DNA of 20,335 nucleotides from an uncultured Catenibacterium sp. (GTDB lineage Bacteria > Bacillota_I > Bacilli_A > Erysipelotrichales > Coprobacillaceae). Within the stretch, counting starts at the first letter, position 1; the number at the start of each line of letters is the position of its first letter. Shown here in pieces: positions 1-8,066 of this stretch. The notes under the pieces are model-generated. The model saw nothing but the letters and a program-made list of their open reading frames with translations, ran no database searches and was not told where the DNA came from. The position numbers and the translations under genes were made by a program. The DNA is taken from NCBI GenBank assembly GCA_900764725.1, contig CAAFPB010000410.1, forward strand, positions 1 to 20,335, in the 5' to 3' direction.

Positions 1-28
1 TATGGAGATAAATTCTTAAATAAATAAT

Positions 29-331
29 ATGGGAAAAGAAGTTAGAGAAATGGGAGAAGCTAAGAATAAACTTAGTTATGAAGAGCTAGAGAATGTATGT
101 CATCAGCTCAGTGCACAGGCTCAGCAGCTTAATGTACAGAATCAGCAACTGAGAAAGATGATAGAGGAGGCTAATCTTACCAACCTTTATAAGAGATTGG
201 ACTATCTGTTTGCTGTTATTGATAAGGATAATGCTTATCTGTCTCACAATTTTAAGGTACAATGTGCTGTTGAGATAGAAAATCTGATGGCTACTCCAGA
301 ACAAGAAGAAAACACTGATAAAGGAGAGTAA
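29..331 (+). CDS. Small coiled-coil protein, conserved crAss-like type
   Basis: The 100-residue product has a Gln/Leu-rich heptad region (about residues 15-47, with repeats such as QLSAQAQQL and QLRKM) followed by a short helical segment (LYKRLDYLFAVID, about 52-65) and an acidic tail. It has no signal peptide or membrane segment. From memory, small proteins with an FKRLDYLF-like core recur in crAss-like phages; their function is unknown to me. It heads a tightly packed run (2-nt gap to the next gene). The start at 29 gives the longest frame, but the ATG at 50 (MGEAKNKLSY) is an equally plausible start. It is probably a virion-assembly accessory protein, inferred from its position near the head genes only. 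Confidence 0.7.
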   Translation: MGKEVREMGEAKNKLSYEELENVCHQLSAQAQQLNVQNQQLRKMIEEANLTNLYKRLDYLFAVIDKDNAYLSHNFKVQCAVEIENLMATPEQEENTDKGE

Positions 332-333
332 TT

Positions 334-720
334 ATGGTCAAGAAGGGAGTGGATAATGTGGTGAGAATACCATGTAAGCTTGACTACTCTTTCTTTAAGA
401 TGTGGTTTATGTTCTTACAACCATTTCATCACCTTACTGAAAGGGAAATGGAAGTAGCCACTTCCTTTGTCAAGCAGAGATATGAACTAAGTAAGGTGGT
501 CTCTGATAATGGTATTCTTGACAGACTCGTTATGAGTGAAGACACTAAGAGGAAGGTTAGGGAAGAGTGCAATATAACTCTTCCTCACTTCCAGGTCATA
601 ATGGGTAAATTGAGAAAGAATAACATTATAATAGATGGTAAGCTCAATCCAAGATATATACCTAGAGTTATTGAGGAAAATGGCTCATTCAAGTTGATGT
701 TATTATTTGATTTTCAATGA
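334..720 (+). CDS. Helix-turn-helix-like protein (unassigned; small terminase or regulator possible)
   Basis: The 128-residue product is basic and mostly helical. The segment LTEREMEVATSFV (about residues 35-47) resembles the opening helix of LuxR-type HTH domains, and ITLPHFQVIMGKLRKNNII (about 81-99) could be a second HTH pair with a recognition helix. The C-terminal part (GKLNPRYIPRV, then FKLMLLFDF) looks like a short beta element. The stop overlaps the next start as ATGA at 717-720, suggesting translational coupling. Its place upstream of TerL makes a small terminase subunit or a DNA-binding accessory possible, but nothing in the sequence decides between them. Confidence 0.7.
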   Translation: MVKKGVDNVVRIPCKLDYSFFKMWFMFLQPFHHLTEREMEVATSFVKQRYELSKVVSDNGILDRLVMSEDTKRKVREECNITLPHFQVIMGKLRKNNIIIDGKLNPRYIPRVIEENGSFKLMLLFDFQ

Positions 721-1013
721 ACTATCAAGATGCTATAGACCATGTGGCTAATAAGCTTGAACTACCCGGAGAAGTAGTCAAGGAGGCATATGAGTCTTAT
801 TGGGAGTATATAAGATGCACAATATCAGAACTACCACTTAAAGATGACCTTAGTGAGGAGGAGTTCAACAAGTTGAGGACTAACTTCAATATACCTAGCA
901 TCGGAAAACTATCATGTACATACCCTAGGTATAAAGCCATTAAGGATAGGTATAAGCATGTAAAGAAACTAAGAGATGGTAACAATAATAAAGAAAGTCA
1001 AGCCCATGTTTGA
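717..1013 (+). CDS. HU/IHF-like DNA-binding protein
   Basis: The 98-residue product follows the HU/IHF layout. The N-terminal helical pair MNYQDAIDHVANKLELP... AYESYWEYI lines up with the E. coli HU pattern of ID, A, K, L, then AxES and I (residues 1-33). An insertion of about 20 residues (PLKDDLSEEEFNKLRTN) comes next, then the beta-strand turn FNIPSIGKL (57-65), which matches HU's VGFGTF position, and a basic segment. The long DNA-binding arm of HU seems absent or short. IHF-like subunits are known in crAss-like phages. It probably bends or packages phage DNA or assists terminase. It overlaps both neighbours (ATGA with the gene before it, 38 nt with the gene after it). Confidence 0.65.
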   Translation: MNYQDAIDHVANKLELPGEVVKEAYESYWEYIRCTISELPLKDDLSEEEFNKLRTNFNIPSIGKLSCTYPRYKAIKDRYKHVKKLRDGNNNKESQAHV

Positions 1014-1392
1014 TGGGCTAATCACTACCATGAACAGATATGGCAGTGAAGTTAAAGCCAGAGGCAGTAATCTGATTGATGCTAGCAAGGCTAATACAGT
1101 TAAGGAATACCAAACTGTAGTTGCAATTGGACCTATGGTAAGAGGCATAGAAGTAGGAGATACAGTATTCATCAATCCTAAGAGATATGCAGTAATGAAA
1201 CATAAGCCTGGGTCTCTGCAAGATGGGGTAATCAAGGACAATCCAGTTATAGGTTACAACTTTGATATAGTAGAGATAGATGGTGTTGAACATCTGTACT
1301 TACAAAGCTCTGATATTAAGTTTGTAGCTGAGGTTGAGGAGTTTGATGAAAGCCCTGCAATATACACTGAACAGCCAAAGATTCTAGTTTAA
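976..1392 (+). CDS. GroES-like co-chaperonin
   Basis: The 138-residue product can be laid along E. coli GroES by eye. VKPMFDGLI (8-16) corresponds to IRPLHDRVI. A flexible stretch at 20-42 contains GSNLI (30-34), in the place of the mobile-loop GGIVL. TVVAIGPM (47-54) matches EVLAVGNG, IEVGDTVFINPKRYAV (58-73) matches VKVGDIVIFNDGYGV, and EHLYLQSSDIKFVAEVE (105-121) matches EVLIMSESDILAIVE. About 25 residues are inserted between the last two blocks, and there is a C-terminal extension of about 17 residues. The likely role is to cap the host GroEL ring for folding phage head proteins, as T4 gp31 does. The start at 976 is preferred over the ATG at 1009 because the alignment begins upstream of it. 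It is the last gene before a terminator. Confidence 0.75.
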   Translation: MVTIIKKVKPMFDGLITTMNRYGSEVKARGSNLIDASKANTVKEYQTVVAIGPMVRGIEVGDTVFINPKRYAVMKHKPGSLQDGVIKDNPVIGYNFDIVEIDGVEHLYLQSSDIKFVAEVEEFDESPAIYTEQPKILV

Positions 1393-1398
1393 CACTAT

Positions 1399-1434
1399 AA
1401 GCCCAGTCTTAAAGCAAGATTGGGCTTTTATTTT
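1399..1434 (+). terminator. Rho-independent terminator after the GroES-like gene
   Basis: A 12-bp stem (1399-1410 AAGCCCAGTCTT with 1416-1427 AAGATTGGGCTT, one G-U pair) encloses a 5-nt loop and is followed by TTTTATTTT. It lies 6 nt after the stop of the GroES-like gene and separates it from the next gene. Confidence 0.9.
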
Positions 1435-1450
1435 AAGTAAAAAAAAAAGC

Positions 1451-1984
1451 ATGAGACTACTAGTTTACGAAGGATATAACTTGACTATTGACCCTATGGC
1501 ACTAGCCTTGAAGCCATTTAAGGCTATATGGGTTAGGGATAAGACTGAAAAGAAAGAGAGGGCTATATCAGAAATAGCCTACATATATTTCATGGAAGAC
1601 CCCAGAAGTGATTACCAGTACATCATAGATAGGGATGAAAGAAGCAAGGCTATTAAAGAAGGTGAAGGTCTTAAGTCTACATGGCAACCTGATGGAACTG
1701 TAAAGGAAGCCATGAAGCTATATGCCTCATTCAAGACTACCTCAGCTCTATTACTGGAAGATACTAGAGCTTTGGTTGATGGTTATAGGAATAAATTGAG
1801 AGACCTTACATCTGATATGTCAGAGCTTGATGTAAAGGATGTCAAGGAGCTAGGTGCTATTATTAAACAAGTACCATCAATGGTTAAAGACCTAGATGAG
1901 GCTGAGAGAGCATTGGCTAAGGAGATAGCACAGAGTGATAAGGTGAGAGGTGCACAAGAGAAGAGTATTTACGAGGATATGTGA
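1451..1984 (+). CDS. Conserved crAss-like protein upstream of TerL, function unknown
   Basis: The 177-residue product has a mixed alpha/beta N-terminus (MRLLVYEGYNL; then a strand-rich part ending in AYIYFMEDPRSDYQYI, about 44-58) and a long, charged helical C-terminal half (about 90-170: LLLEDTRALVDGYRNKLRDL, LDEAERALAKEIAQ) likely to form a coiled coil. It has no membrane segment or catalytic motif. The EDPRSDY segment looks familiar from crAss-like and related phage head-region proteins, but I cannot name a function. It starts 17 nt after the terminator T-tract, right after a poly-A run, with no clear Shine-Dalgarno sequence, as is common in Bacteroidales. Its stop is separated from the next start (1986) by 1 nt. 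Confidence 0.75.
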   Translation: MRLLVYEGYNLTIDPMALALKPFKAIWVRDKTEKKERAISEIAYIYFMEDPRSDYQYIIDRDERSKAIKEGEGLKSTWQPDGTVKEAMKLYASFKTTSALLLEDTRALVDGYRNKLRDLTSDMSELDVKDVKELGAIIKQVPSMVKDLDEAERALAKEIAQSDKVRGAQEKSIYEDM

Positions 1985-1985
1985 T

Positions 1986-2960
1986 ATGAAGAAATGGGAT
2001 GAATTATCAATGGCTGAGAGAGTTCCTTATCTTAAATTAGGTATAGAAAGCGGTATCTACGATACCTCTATTATAGCTGACAGTTATAATAAATTTGAGG
2101 AAGGAGGAATAAAAGAAGATAAAGGATATGATTGGATAAAGCCTAAGTATTGGTTTACTCCTTCTTATGAAGCTTCTTCTCTTAAAGAGGCTATTACTAA
2201 AGCTTATGACGATGGTATCAATGGTAGTAATATTCTCTATAATGGTAGAGCCTATAAAGCCATATTAAATAACCAGGATACTGCTGAATATAAAGGAAGG
2301 AGATTTCAAAGAGTTATGGATAATACATCAAAGACAGGCAGAGAAAGTGGTGTCTTTGAAGATGCTATAGCTAATATACATAAGAAACAAGTATATACGG
2401 CAGATTCTTTAGGTCATCCTTCTAACGATTATTTTATTCCTTATATTTATGATAAGGAGATTGATATTCCAGGGGTAGGCAGGACAACTACTAACATGTT
2501 AGATAGTATATATGTAAATGCTAAAAGAGCAGGCATTCCTTTAGATGAGGCACTAGGGCTTGCAGCAGAAGAAACTTTATTAGGAGCCAGTCCTACTGTA
2601 AGTCTTGATGCAAAGAAGAAAGCCTATAGAAAGAAACATAATAAACCTATGCCTAAAGAGGAGCAAAGACAGTATGAAAGAAGATTATATAATATGTCTT
2701 ATGCTAGAAACTTTGGGGGTATATATCCACAATTTCTTATAAATAACCATGAGTGGTATAAAAGAGGGTGGGAAGCCTCTAAAGCCAAAGACCTTAAAGA
2801 TATAGCAAGCCCACTGGAGCATGGATACAGATTATACAAGAAAGGATTATATAATACAGGAGACCCTTATCATTCTAAAAAAGCAAAAGCTAGGGGTAGA
2901 CAAATGTTGAATACTAAAGTAGTAAAAGATTGGTTATCTGGTACTCATAAAGAAAGATAA
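1986..2960 (+). CDS. Virion-type protein with possible lysozyme-like C-terminal domain
   Basis: The 324-residue product begins with a helical motif (AERVPYLKLGIESGIYD, then IADSYNKFEEGG; residues 10-42) that I recall from the N-termini of several Bacteroidales phage proteins. A low-complexity linker follows. From about residue 175 the sequence resembles soluble lytic transglycosylases or other lysozyme-fold enzymes: a helix NAKRAGIPLDEALGLAAEE, where E196 (followed by T) sits where the catalytic Glu of an ES motif would be, and a late YNTGDPYHSKKAKARGRQML that recalls the YNxG region. I infer peptidoglycan cleavage, perhaps at DNA entry. The start at 1986 is chosen over 1950 because it fits the 1-nt gap to the previous stop and the motif start. 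Confidence 0.6.
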   Translation: MKKWDELSMAERVPYLKLGIESGIYDTSIIADSYNKFEEGGIKEDKGYDWIKPKYWFTPSYEASSLKEAITKAYDDGINGSNILYNGRAYKAILNNQDTAEYKGRRFQRVMDNTSKTGRESGVFEDAIANIHKKQVYTADSLGHPSNDYFIPYIYDKEIDIPGVGRTTTNMLDSIYVNAKRAGIPLDEALGLAAEETLLGASPTVSLDAKKKAYRKKHNKPMPKEEQRQYERRLYNMSYARNFGGIYPQFLINNHEWYKRGWEASKAKDLKDIASPLEHGYRLYKKGLYNTGDPYHSKKAKARGRQMLNTKVVKDWLSGTHKER

Positions 2961-2978
2961 CTTTAATATTAAAGATAT

Positions 2979-3317
2979 ATGGATGCAGTAGGAATAGTAG
3001 AAGTATTGAATACCAAGTTTGAGTGTATGGGATGTAATAAAGGAGTGCATTTCATACTGCATAAAGAGATAGAGTGTAATAACTTTAGCAAGGCTTATAA
3101 GGAGTACAAGTGGACTCTGTGGTATATAAATAACGGAGAGAAGTTCAAAGTAACTACACTATCTCATACCAGTAGGGTAGTTACTGAAAAGGAAGAATCT
3201 GAAATGACTAAGTACATGGAAGAATTACTTCTTGACTTTATCTTTAATCTCCTTCTGGACCATGATAACTTAACTTTGATGTTAGATGGAAAATATAAAG
3301 GTGCTGATACAGACTAA
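2979..3317 (+). CDS. Small unknown protein upstream of TerL
   Basis: The 112-residue product is not recognised. The first 35 residues hold a Cys/His set (C16-x2-C19-x4-H24-x3-H28-x4-C33) that could bind a metal but matches no finger family I can name. The rest is mixed strand and helix, ending in an acidic, leucine-rich stretch (about 82-106). It shares its last 32 nt with the start of TerL, which suggests coupled translation. No signal peptide is visible. An HNH-like or zinc-ribbon accessory of terminase is possible but only speculative. Confidence 0.65.
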   Translation: MDAVGIVEVLNTKFECMGCNKGVHFILHKEIECNNFSKAYKEYKWTLWYINNGEKFKVTTLSHTSRVVTEKEESEMTKYMEELLLDFIFNLLLDHDNLTLMLDGKYKGADTD

Positions 3318-5565
3318 CAGGTATCAGACTCCTGTTACACAGGAGCTACTTGATAGTTTACCAAGTGAGGTAGCAGAGCAGCTTATGGATTGTCTGACTA
3401 ATATACAGTTCATTAAGAATCTCATATCTCCAGATAGACTTTGCTATAAGGATTTACCTAGGGATGAAAGAGGTGCTGCAATAGTGGATATAACTAATCC
3501 TCCTATACTTGAAGATGCTGACTATTTTAGACAAGCTGCATTACACTATCAGAAGCACGGATGCTATACATTTCTAAAGCCCAATAGTAATCCTAACTCT
3601 GAGTTTAGGAAGTTCTGGGATGAAGAGAGAAGAAGATGTTGGGAGGGTCTTATTAGACCCTCAGATGGTGCATGGATTTCAGGTTTTAACTACTGGTTCT
3701 TGAACTATCAGCCTATGATGGTCAATAAGATTACTGAGGGCAAGAAGAAAGCTGTCAGAGTAGAATCATTCCCTTTCATACAGGAGGGTAATGTCTGGAG
3801 ATATTATTATCTATTTAATGCCAGAGAGCAAGGTCATCATGCCATTGAGCTGGCTAAGAGAGGTTGCGCAAAATCCTACTCATTATCATCAATTATGGGG
3901 CATAACCTTATTTTAGGGGAGTCAGAAGAGTCCAGAAGAAGGGTTATTACAGTACTGACTGCTTATCAGAAAGAATATCTATCTGATAATAAGGATGGTA
4001 CATTATCTAAGTTCAAGCCTGCAATTAACTTTAGTTTTTCTCATACTCCTTTTCCACATCTTATGTTGAAGAACTCTCCTAATGAGATGTCATGGCAAAT
4101 GGGTTATAAAGATGAGTATGGCATAGAAAGAGGTTCTCTTAATCAAGTATTGGCAGTATCAGCTAAGGATGACAGCGAGAAGCTGAGAGGTAAGAGAGGT
4201 TGGATTCTATTCGAGGAAATGGGTTCATTCAAAGGACTACTTTCCTTGTATGACATTACTAGAAAGTCAGTGGAAGATGGTGACTATACATTTGCCACCA
4301 TGTATCTGGTAGGTACTGCTGCCGAGGATGAATCAGACTTTAGCTCAGCTAAGACCTTGCTATATTATCCTGAAGCCTATAATATACTCTCAGTAGAGAA
4401 TGTATATGACAAACCTAAGCAAGGTAAGCCTACATTTGGTTATTTCTTCCCATCATATATAAATAGAGCAGGGTGCTATAACAAGGATGGGGTATCTGAT
4501 GTAGTAAAAGCACTGATAGAAATACTTATGCAAAGGCATAAGGCTAAGTATAGTGCTGACCCTAAGTCAGTTCTTAGAGTTATAGCAGAAGACCCTATTA
4601 CACCTGCTGAGGCTATTATTAAGGTAAAGTCAGCATTCTTCCCAGTTACAGCTTTGACTGAAAGACTACAGCAGCTTGACACTGATGTACACTCATTTGA
4701 TGATGTATATATAGGTAAGCTGGTTATGAATAAGAGTGGGGAAGTAGAGTTCAAACCTACAAGTGATGAGCCTATCAGGAAGTATGGAGTAGAGAATGAT
4801 ACACCAGGAGCTATAGAGATATTTGAGTTGCCTGAGAAAGACAGGAGTGGTAAAGTACCTGACACTAGATATATAATAGGACATGACCCTGTAGACAATG
4901 ACCAGGCTGAGTCATCATCACTGTCATCCACATTTGTATTGGACTTATGGACTGACAAGATAGTAGCTGAATATACAGGTAGACAATCATTTGCAGAGGA
5001 CAACTTTGAGATAGTGAGATTGTTATGCCTATTCTATAATGCCAAGTGTCTCTATGAGTCTAATAAGAAGGGAATCTATGCTTACTTTGCCAAGATGACT
5101 TGTACTCACTTATTGGCTGATACTCCTGAATACCTGAGAGATAAGCAAATGATTAAGTACAGCTCCTTTGGTAGTAACCAGAAGGGTGTCAATGCTACAG
5201 CAGCTATAAACAACTATGCCAATGGTCTTATAAGGGATTGGTTGATGAAACCTGTAACTATGATTACTACTATAGATGGAGTAGAGAGGGAAGTAGCTAC
5301 CCAGAACCTGTTCTTCTTGAGGAACAGAGCCTTGATAGAAGAACTTATAGCATTCAATCCTGAGATAAATGTGGATAGAATCAGGGCATTAGGTATGGTT
5401 ATGCTATATAGAGAGGAGAAGATGGTACTATATCAAGGTAATCCTAGTAGGGACAAAGATGCCACGCCAAAGGATTATATAGGCAATGACCCATTCTTCA
5501 CCAATAACTATGACAAGAAGTTCAAGAAAACAGTAAATTTAGTAAAAGATATGGCAACTAGTTAG
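3286..5565 (+). CDS. terL: Terminase large subunit (TerL), crAss-like
   Basis: The 759-residue product packages DNA into the prohead using an N-terminal ATPase and a C-terminal RNase H-like nuclease. A variant Walker A is KRGCAKS (191-197, with K196 and S197). The Walker B is WILFEE (306-311), with E310 in the usual Asp place and E311 as the catalytic acid. An aromatic segment (FNYWFLNYQP) upstream is typical of crAss-like terminases. Nuclease acidic residues are D534 (IIGHDP), E591 (CLYESN) and D735 (GNDPFF). The length is typical of the group. The 3286 start overlaps the gene before it; a later start is possible, but the next Met is at about residue 34. It ends with TAG, the only TAG stop among the intact genes here. 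Confidence 0.95.
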   Translation: MENIKVLIQTNRYQTPVTQELLDSLPSEVAEQLMDCLTNIQFIKNLISPDRLCYKDLPRDERGAAIVDITNPPILEDADYFRQAALHYQKHGCYTFLKPNSNPNSEFRKFWDEERRRCWEGLIRPSDGAWISGFNYWFLNYQPMMVNKITEGKKKAVRVESFPFIQEGNVWRYYYLFNAREQGHHAIELAKRGCAKSYSLSSIMGHNLILGESEESRRRVITVLTAYQKEYLSDNKDGTLSKFKPAINFSFSHTPFPHLMLKNSPNEMSWQMGYKDEYGIERGSLNQVLAVSAKDDSEKLRGKRGWILFEEMGSFKGLLSLYDITRKSVEDGDYTFATMYLVGTAAEDESDFSSAKTLLYYPEAYNILSVENVYDKPKQGKPTFGYFFPSYINRAGCYNKDGVSDVVKALIEILMQRHKAKYSADPKSVLRVIAEDPITPAEAIIKVKSAFFPVTALTERLQQLDTDVHSFDDVYIGKLVMNKSGEVEFKPTSDEPIRKYGVENDTPGAIEIFELPEKDRSGKVPDTRYIIGHDPVDNDQAESSSLSSTFVLDLWTDKIVAEYTGRQSFAEDNFEIVRLLCLFYNAKCLYESNKKGIYAYFAKMTCTHLLADTPEYLRDKQMIKYSSFGSNQKGVNATAAINNYANGLIRDWLMKPVTMITTIDGVEREVATQNLFFLRNRALIEELIAFNPEINVDRIRALGMVMLYREEKMVLYQGNPSRDKDATPKDYIGNDPFFTNNYDKKFKKTVNLVKDMATS

Positions 5566-5581
5566 TATTTCATTTATTTAC

Positions 5582-5612
5582 TTGTAGATATGAGTAAGAT
5601 TGACTATTTTTG
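5582..5612 (+). promoter_or_regulatory. Bacteroidales-type promoter before the portal gene
   Basis: A -33 TTG (5582-5584), 20-nt spacer and -7 TATTTTTG (5605-5612, followed by CA) fit the Bacteroidales housekeeping consensus TTTG-N19/21-TAnnTTTG. The start would fall near 5619, giving a leader of about 18 nt before the portal ATG at 5637. It fills the only sizeable gap in this part of the head module. Confidence 0.75.
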
Positions 5613-5636
5613 CATGAGATTAAATAATGGAAGACT

Positions 5637-8066
5637 ATGGCAGATAATATAAACTTTCCCAGACAGATGCTTCCTTTCTCTAAGAAGACTAAGCAATGGA
5701 GAAAGGAGTGTCTGTTGTGGGCTAACCAGAAGACTTTCTTCAATTATAATTTAGTTAGGAAGTCAGTAGTTCATAAGAAGATTAACTATGACTTGCTCAA
5801 TGGTAGGTTGCATATGTCAGACTTGCAGATGGTACTTAACCCAGACCATATAGAGGCTGGTTATATACCTGATAAGTTACAGCACTACCCAATCATGAAT
5901 TCTAAGCTCAATGTTTTAAGAGGTGAGGAGAGTAAGAGAGTCTTTGATTTCAAGGTTGTTGTAACAAACCCCAATGCAATATCTGAGATAGAAGAGAACA
6001 AGAGGTCTGAGCTATTCCAAAGATTGCAAGAGCTTATATCAGATACCTCAGCAAGTGAGGATGAGTTCAACCAGAAGCTTGAGAAGCTGAATGATTACTA
6101 CACCTATGAATGGCAGGATATAAGAGAGATAAGAGCTAATGCTCTATTGAACCATTATATCAAGGAGCTTAATATGCCTCTCATATTCAATCAGGGTTTC
6201 ATGGATGCAATGGCAGTTGGTGAGGAGATTTACCAATGTGACATTGTAGGTGGTGAGCCAGTGATTGAGAGGGTAAATCCTCTAAAGATTAGAGTATTTA
6301 AGTCAGGCTATTCAAATAGGATTGAGGATGCTGACATCATACTGTTAGAAGATTATTGGAGTCCTGGACGTGTCATTGACACATACTATGATGTACTTAC
6401 AAAGAGAGACATTGAGTATATAGAGAACCTTCCTGACCATGTTGGTCAGGCAGCTACTGACTCTATGGATAATCTTGATGAGAGATATGGCTTCATCAAT
6501 ACAAGTATGATAGGTGATGAGGTTACAGCATCCAATGGCTCATACTACTTTGACCCAGCTAACCTGTTCAGTGAGGGAGTTACATCATCGTTACTACCTT
6601 ATGACTTGGCAGGAAACCTTAGAGTTCTTAGAATGTACTGGAAGTCAAAGAGGGCTATACTTAAAGTTAAGTCTTATGACCCAGAAACAGGTGAGGAAGT
6701 ATACAACTTCTATCCTGAGAACTATGTAATAGACAAAGACAGGGGTGAAGAGGCTCAGAGATTCTGGATAAATGAGGCTTGGGAGGGTACTATGATAGGT
6801 GATAGCAAGGATGGTATCTTTGTCAATATGAGACCTAGACTAGTACAATACAATAGGTTAAGTAACCCATCAAGATGTCACTTTGGTATAGTAGGTTCAA
6901 TCTATAACCTCAATGATAGCAGACCTTTCTCATTAGTGGATATGATGAAGCCTTATAACTATCTGTATGATGCTATACATGACAGGCTTAATAAGGCACT
7001 AGCTGCAAACTGGGGTTCTATCCTGGAGCTTGACTTAAGTAAAGTGCCTAAGGGTTGGACTATTGACAAGTGGATGTACTATGCTAAGATTAACCATATA
7101 GCTGTTATTGATAGCTTTAAGGAGGGTACTATAGGAGCCTCAACTGGTAAACTTGCAGGTGCATTGAATAATGCAGGTAAGGGAATGCTTGAAACTAATA
7201 TAGGTAACTATATTCAGCAGCAAATCAACCTTCTGGAGTTTATTAAGATGGAAATGGCTGAGGTTGCAGGTATTACCAAGCAGAGAGAAGGTCAGATAAG
7301 CAATAGAGAGACTGTAGGTGGAGTAGAGAGAGCTACATTACAGTCATCACATATAACAGAGTGGTTGTTTGTAGTACATGATGATGTTAAGAAGAGGGCA
7401 TTGGAATGCTTCTTGGAAACAGCTAAGATAGCACTTAGAGGTAGAAGCAAGAAATTTCAATACATCTTATCTGATACATCAACAAGAGTAATGGATATTG
7501 ATGGCGATGAGTTTGCTGAGGCTGATTATGGTCTGGTAGTAGATAATAGCAATGGTACTCAGGAACTTCAATCTAAGCTAGACACTCTGGCACAGGCAGC
7601 ATTACAGACTCAAACATTGTCATTCTCTACTATAACCAAGCTCTACACATCAAGCTCATTAGCTGAAAAGCAGAGATTGATAGAGAAGGATGAGAAGGAT
7701 ATTAGGGAGAGACAGGCTCAGGCACAGCAACAGCAACTTGAGAGTCAGCAACAGATAGCTCAAATGCAGAATGAGCAGAAGCAAGCTGAACTCCAGCAAA
7801 AGGATATACAGAATCAGAGAGATAACCAAACTAAGATACAGGTAGCTCTTATCAGTGCAAACTCAAGAGATACAGATGTTGAAGAAGATGGTGTAGCCCC
7901 TGATGAGTATAGTCAGGAAGCAAAAGATAAACTTGCTGAACAGATTAGAGAATTTGATAAGAAAATGGAGCTGGAATGGGCTAAGCATAAGGAGACTCAA
8001 TCCAAGAATGCTTCAGATGCTGAACTCAAGAGAAAACAAATAAATAAACCTAATAGTAAAAGCTGA
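5637..8066 (+). CDS. Portal protein, crAss-like
   Basis: The 809-residue product should form the dodecameric portal ring at the capsid vertex through which DNA is packaged and ejected. The N-terminal region contains the crAss-like portal signature order: ...HMSDLQMVLNPDHIEAG..., IPDKLQHYPIMNSKLNVL, then RGEESKRVFDFKV (about residues 60-105). The central part has helical clip/stem-type sequence (VDMMKPYNYLYDAIHDRLNK; NYIQQQINLLEFIKMEMAEVAG; ISNRETVGGVERATLQSS, about 430-575). The last 130 residues form a Gln-rich coiled coil (about 675-745) and a second charged helix (about 755-800), consistent with an extended internal barrel. It follows TerL after a gap holding its own promoter, and its stop overlaps the next start (TGATG at 8064-8068). 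Confidence 0.92.
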   Translation: MADNINFPRQMLPFSKKTKQWRKECLLWANQKTFFNYNLVRKSVVHKKINYDLLNGRLHMSDLQMVLNPDHIEAGYIPDKLQHYPIMNSKLNVLRGEESKRVFDFKVVVTNPNAISEIEENKRSELFQRLQELISDTSASEDEFNQKLEKLNDYYTYEWQDIREIRANALLNHYIKELNMPLIFNQGFMDAMAVGEEIYQCDIVGGEPVIERVNPLKIRVFKSGYSNRIEDADIILLEDYWSPGRVIDTYYDVLTKRDIEYIENLPDHVGQAATDSMDNLDERYGFINTSMIGDEVTASNGSYYFDPANLFSEGVTSSLLPYDLAGNLRVLRMYWKSKRAILKVKSYDPETGEEVYNFYPENYVIDKDRGEEAQRFWINEAWEGTMIGDSKDGIFVNMRPRLVQYNRLSNPSRCHFGIVGSIYNLNDSRPFSLVDMMKPYNYLYDAIHDRLNKALAANWGSILELDLSKVPKGWTIDKWMYYAKINHIAVIDSFKEGTIGASTGKLAGALNNAGKGMLETNIGNYIQQQINLLEFIKMEMAEVAGITKQREGQISNRETVGGVERATLQSSHITEWLFVVHDDVKKRALECFLETAKIALRGRSKKFQYILSDTSTRVMDIDGDEFAEADYGLVVDNSNGTQELQSKLDTLAQAALQTQTLSFSTITKLYTSSSLAEKQRLIEKDEKDIRERQAQAQQQQLESQQQIAQMQNEQKQAELQQKDIQNQRDNQTKIQVALISANSRDTDVEEDGVAPDEYSQEAKDKLAEQIREFDKKMELEWAKHKETQSKNASDAELKRKQINKPNSKS

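Noticed and set aside
1..28. End of an upstream gene at the left edge
   Set aside because: All three frames close within 27 nt, so an upstream gene could end here, but there is too little sequence to assign a frame or product.
2979..3080. Zinc-finger call for the Cys/His set C16, C19, H24, H28, C33
   Set aside because: Spacing matches no family I know and the residues are too few and too close to the N-terminus to claim metal binding.
4476..5003. A 175-codon open frame on the - strand inside TerL
   Set aside because: It lies entirely within a clearly recognised gene, has low-complexity Ser/Leu-rich sequence and no start context; it is a shadow frame.
5563..5650. TAG readthrough at the TerL stop, extending the frame by 28 codons to a TAA, with TAG rarely used as a stop in the window
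   Set aside because: Some crAss-like phages recode TAG, but here no gene needs an in-frame TAG or TGA as sense, TGA is a frequent ordinary stop, and the extension overlaps the promoter and portal start. A short chance open stretch is the simpler reading.
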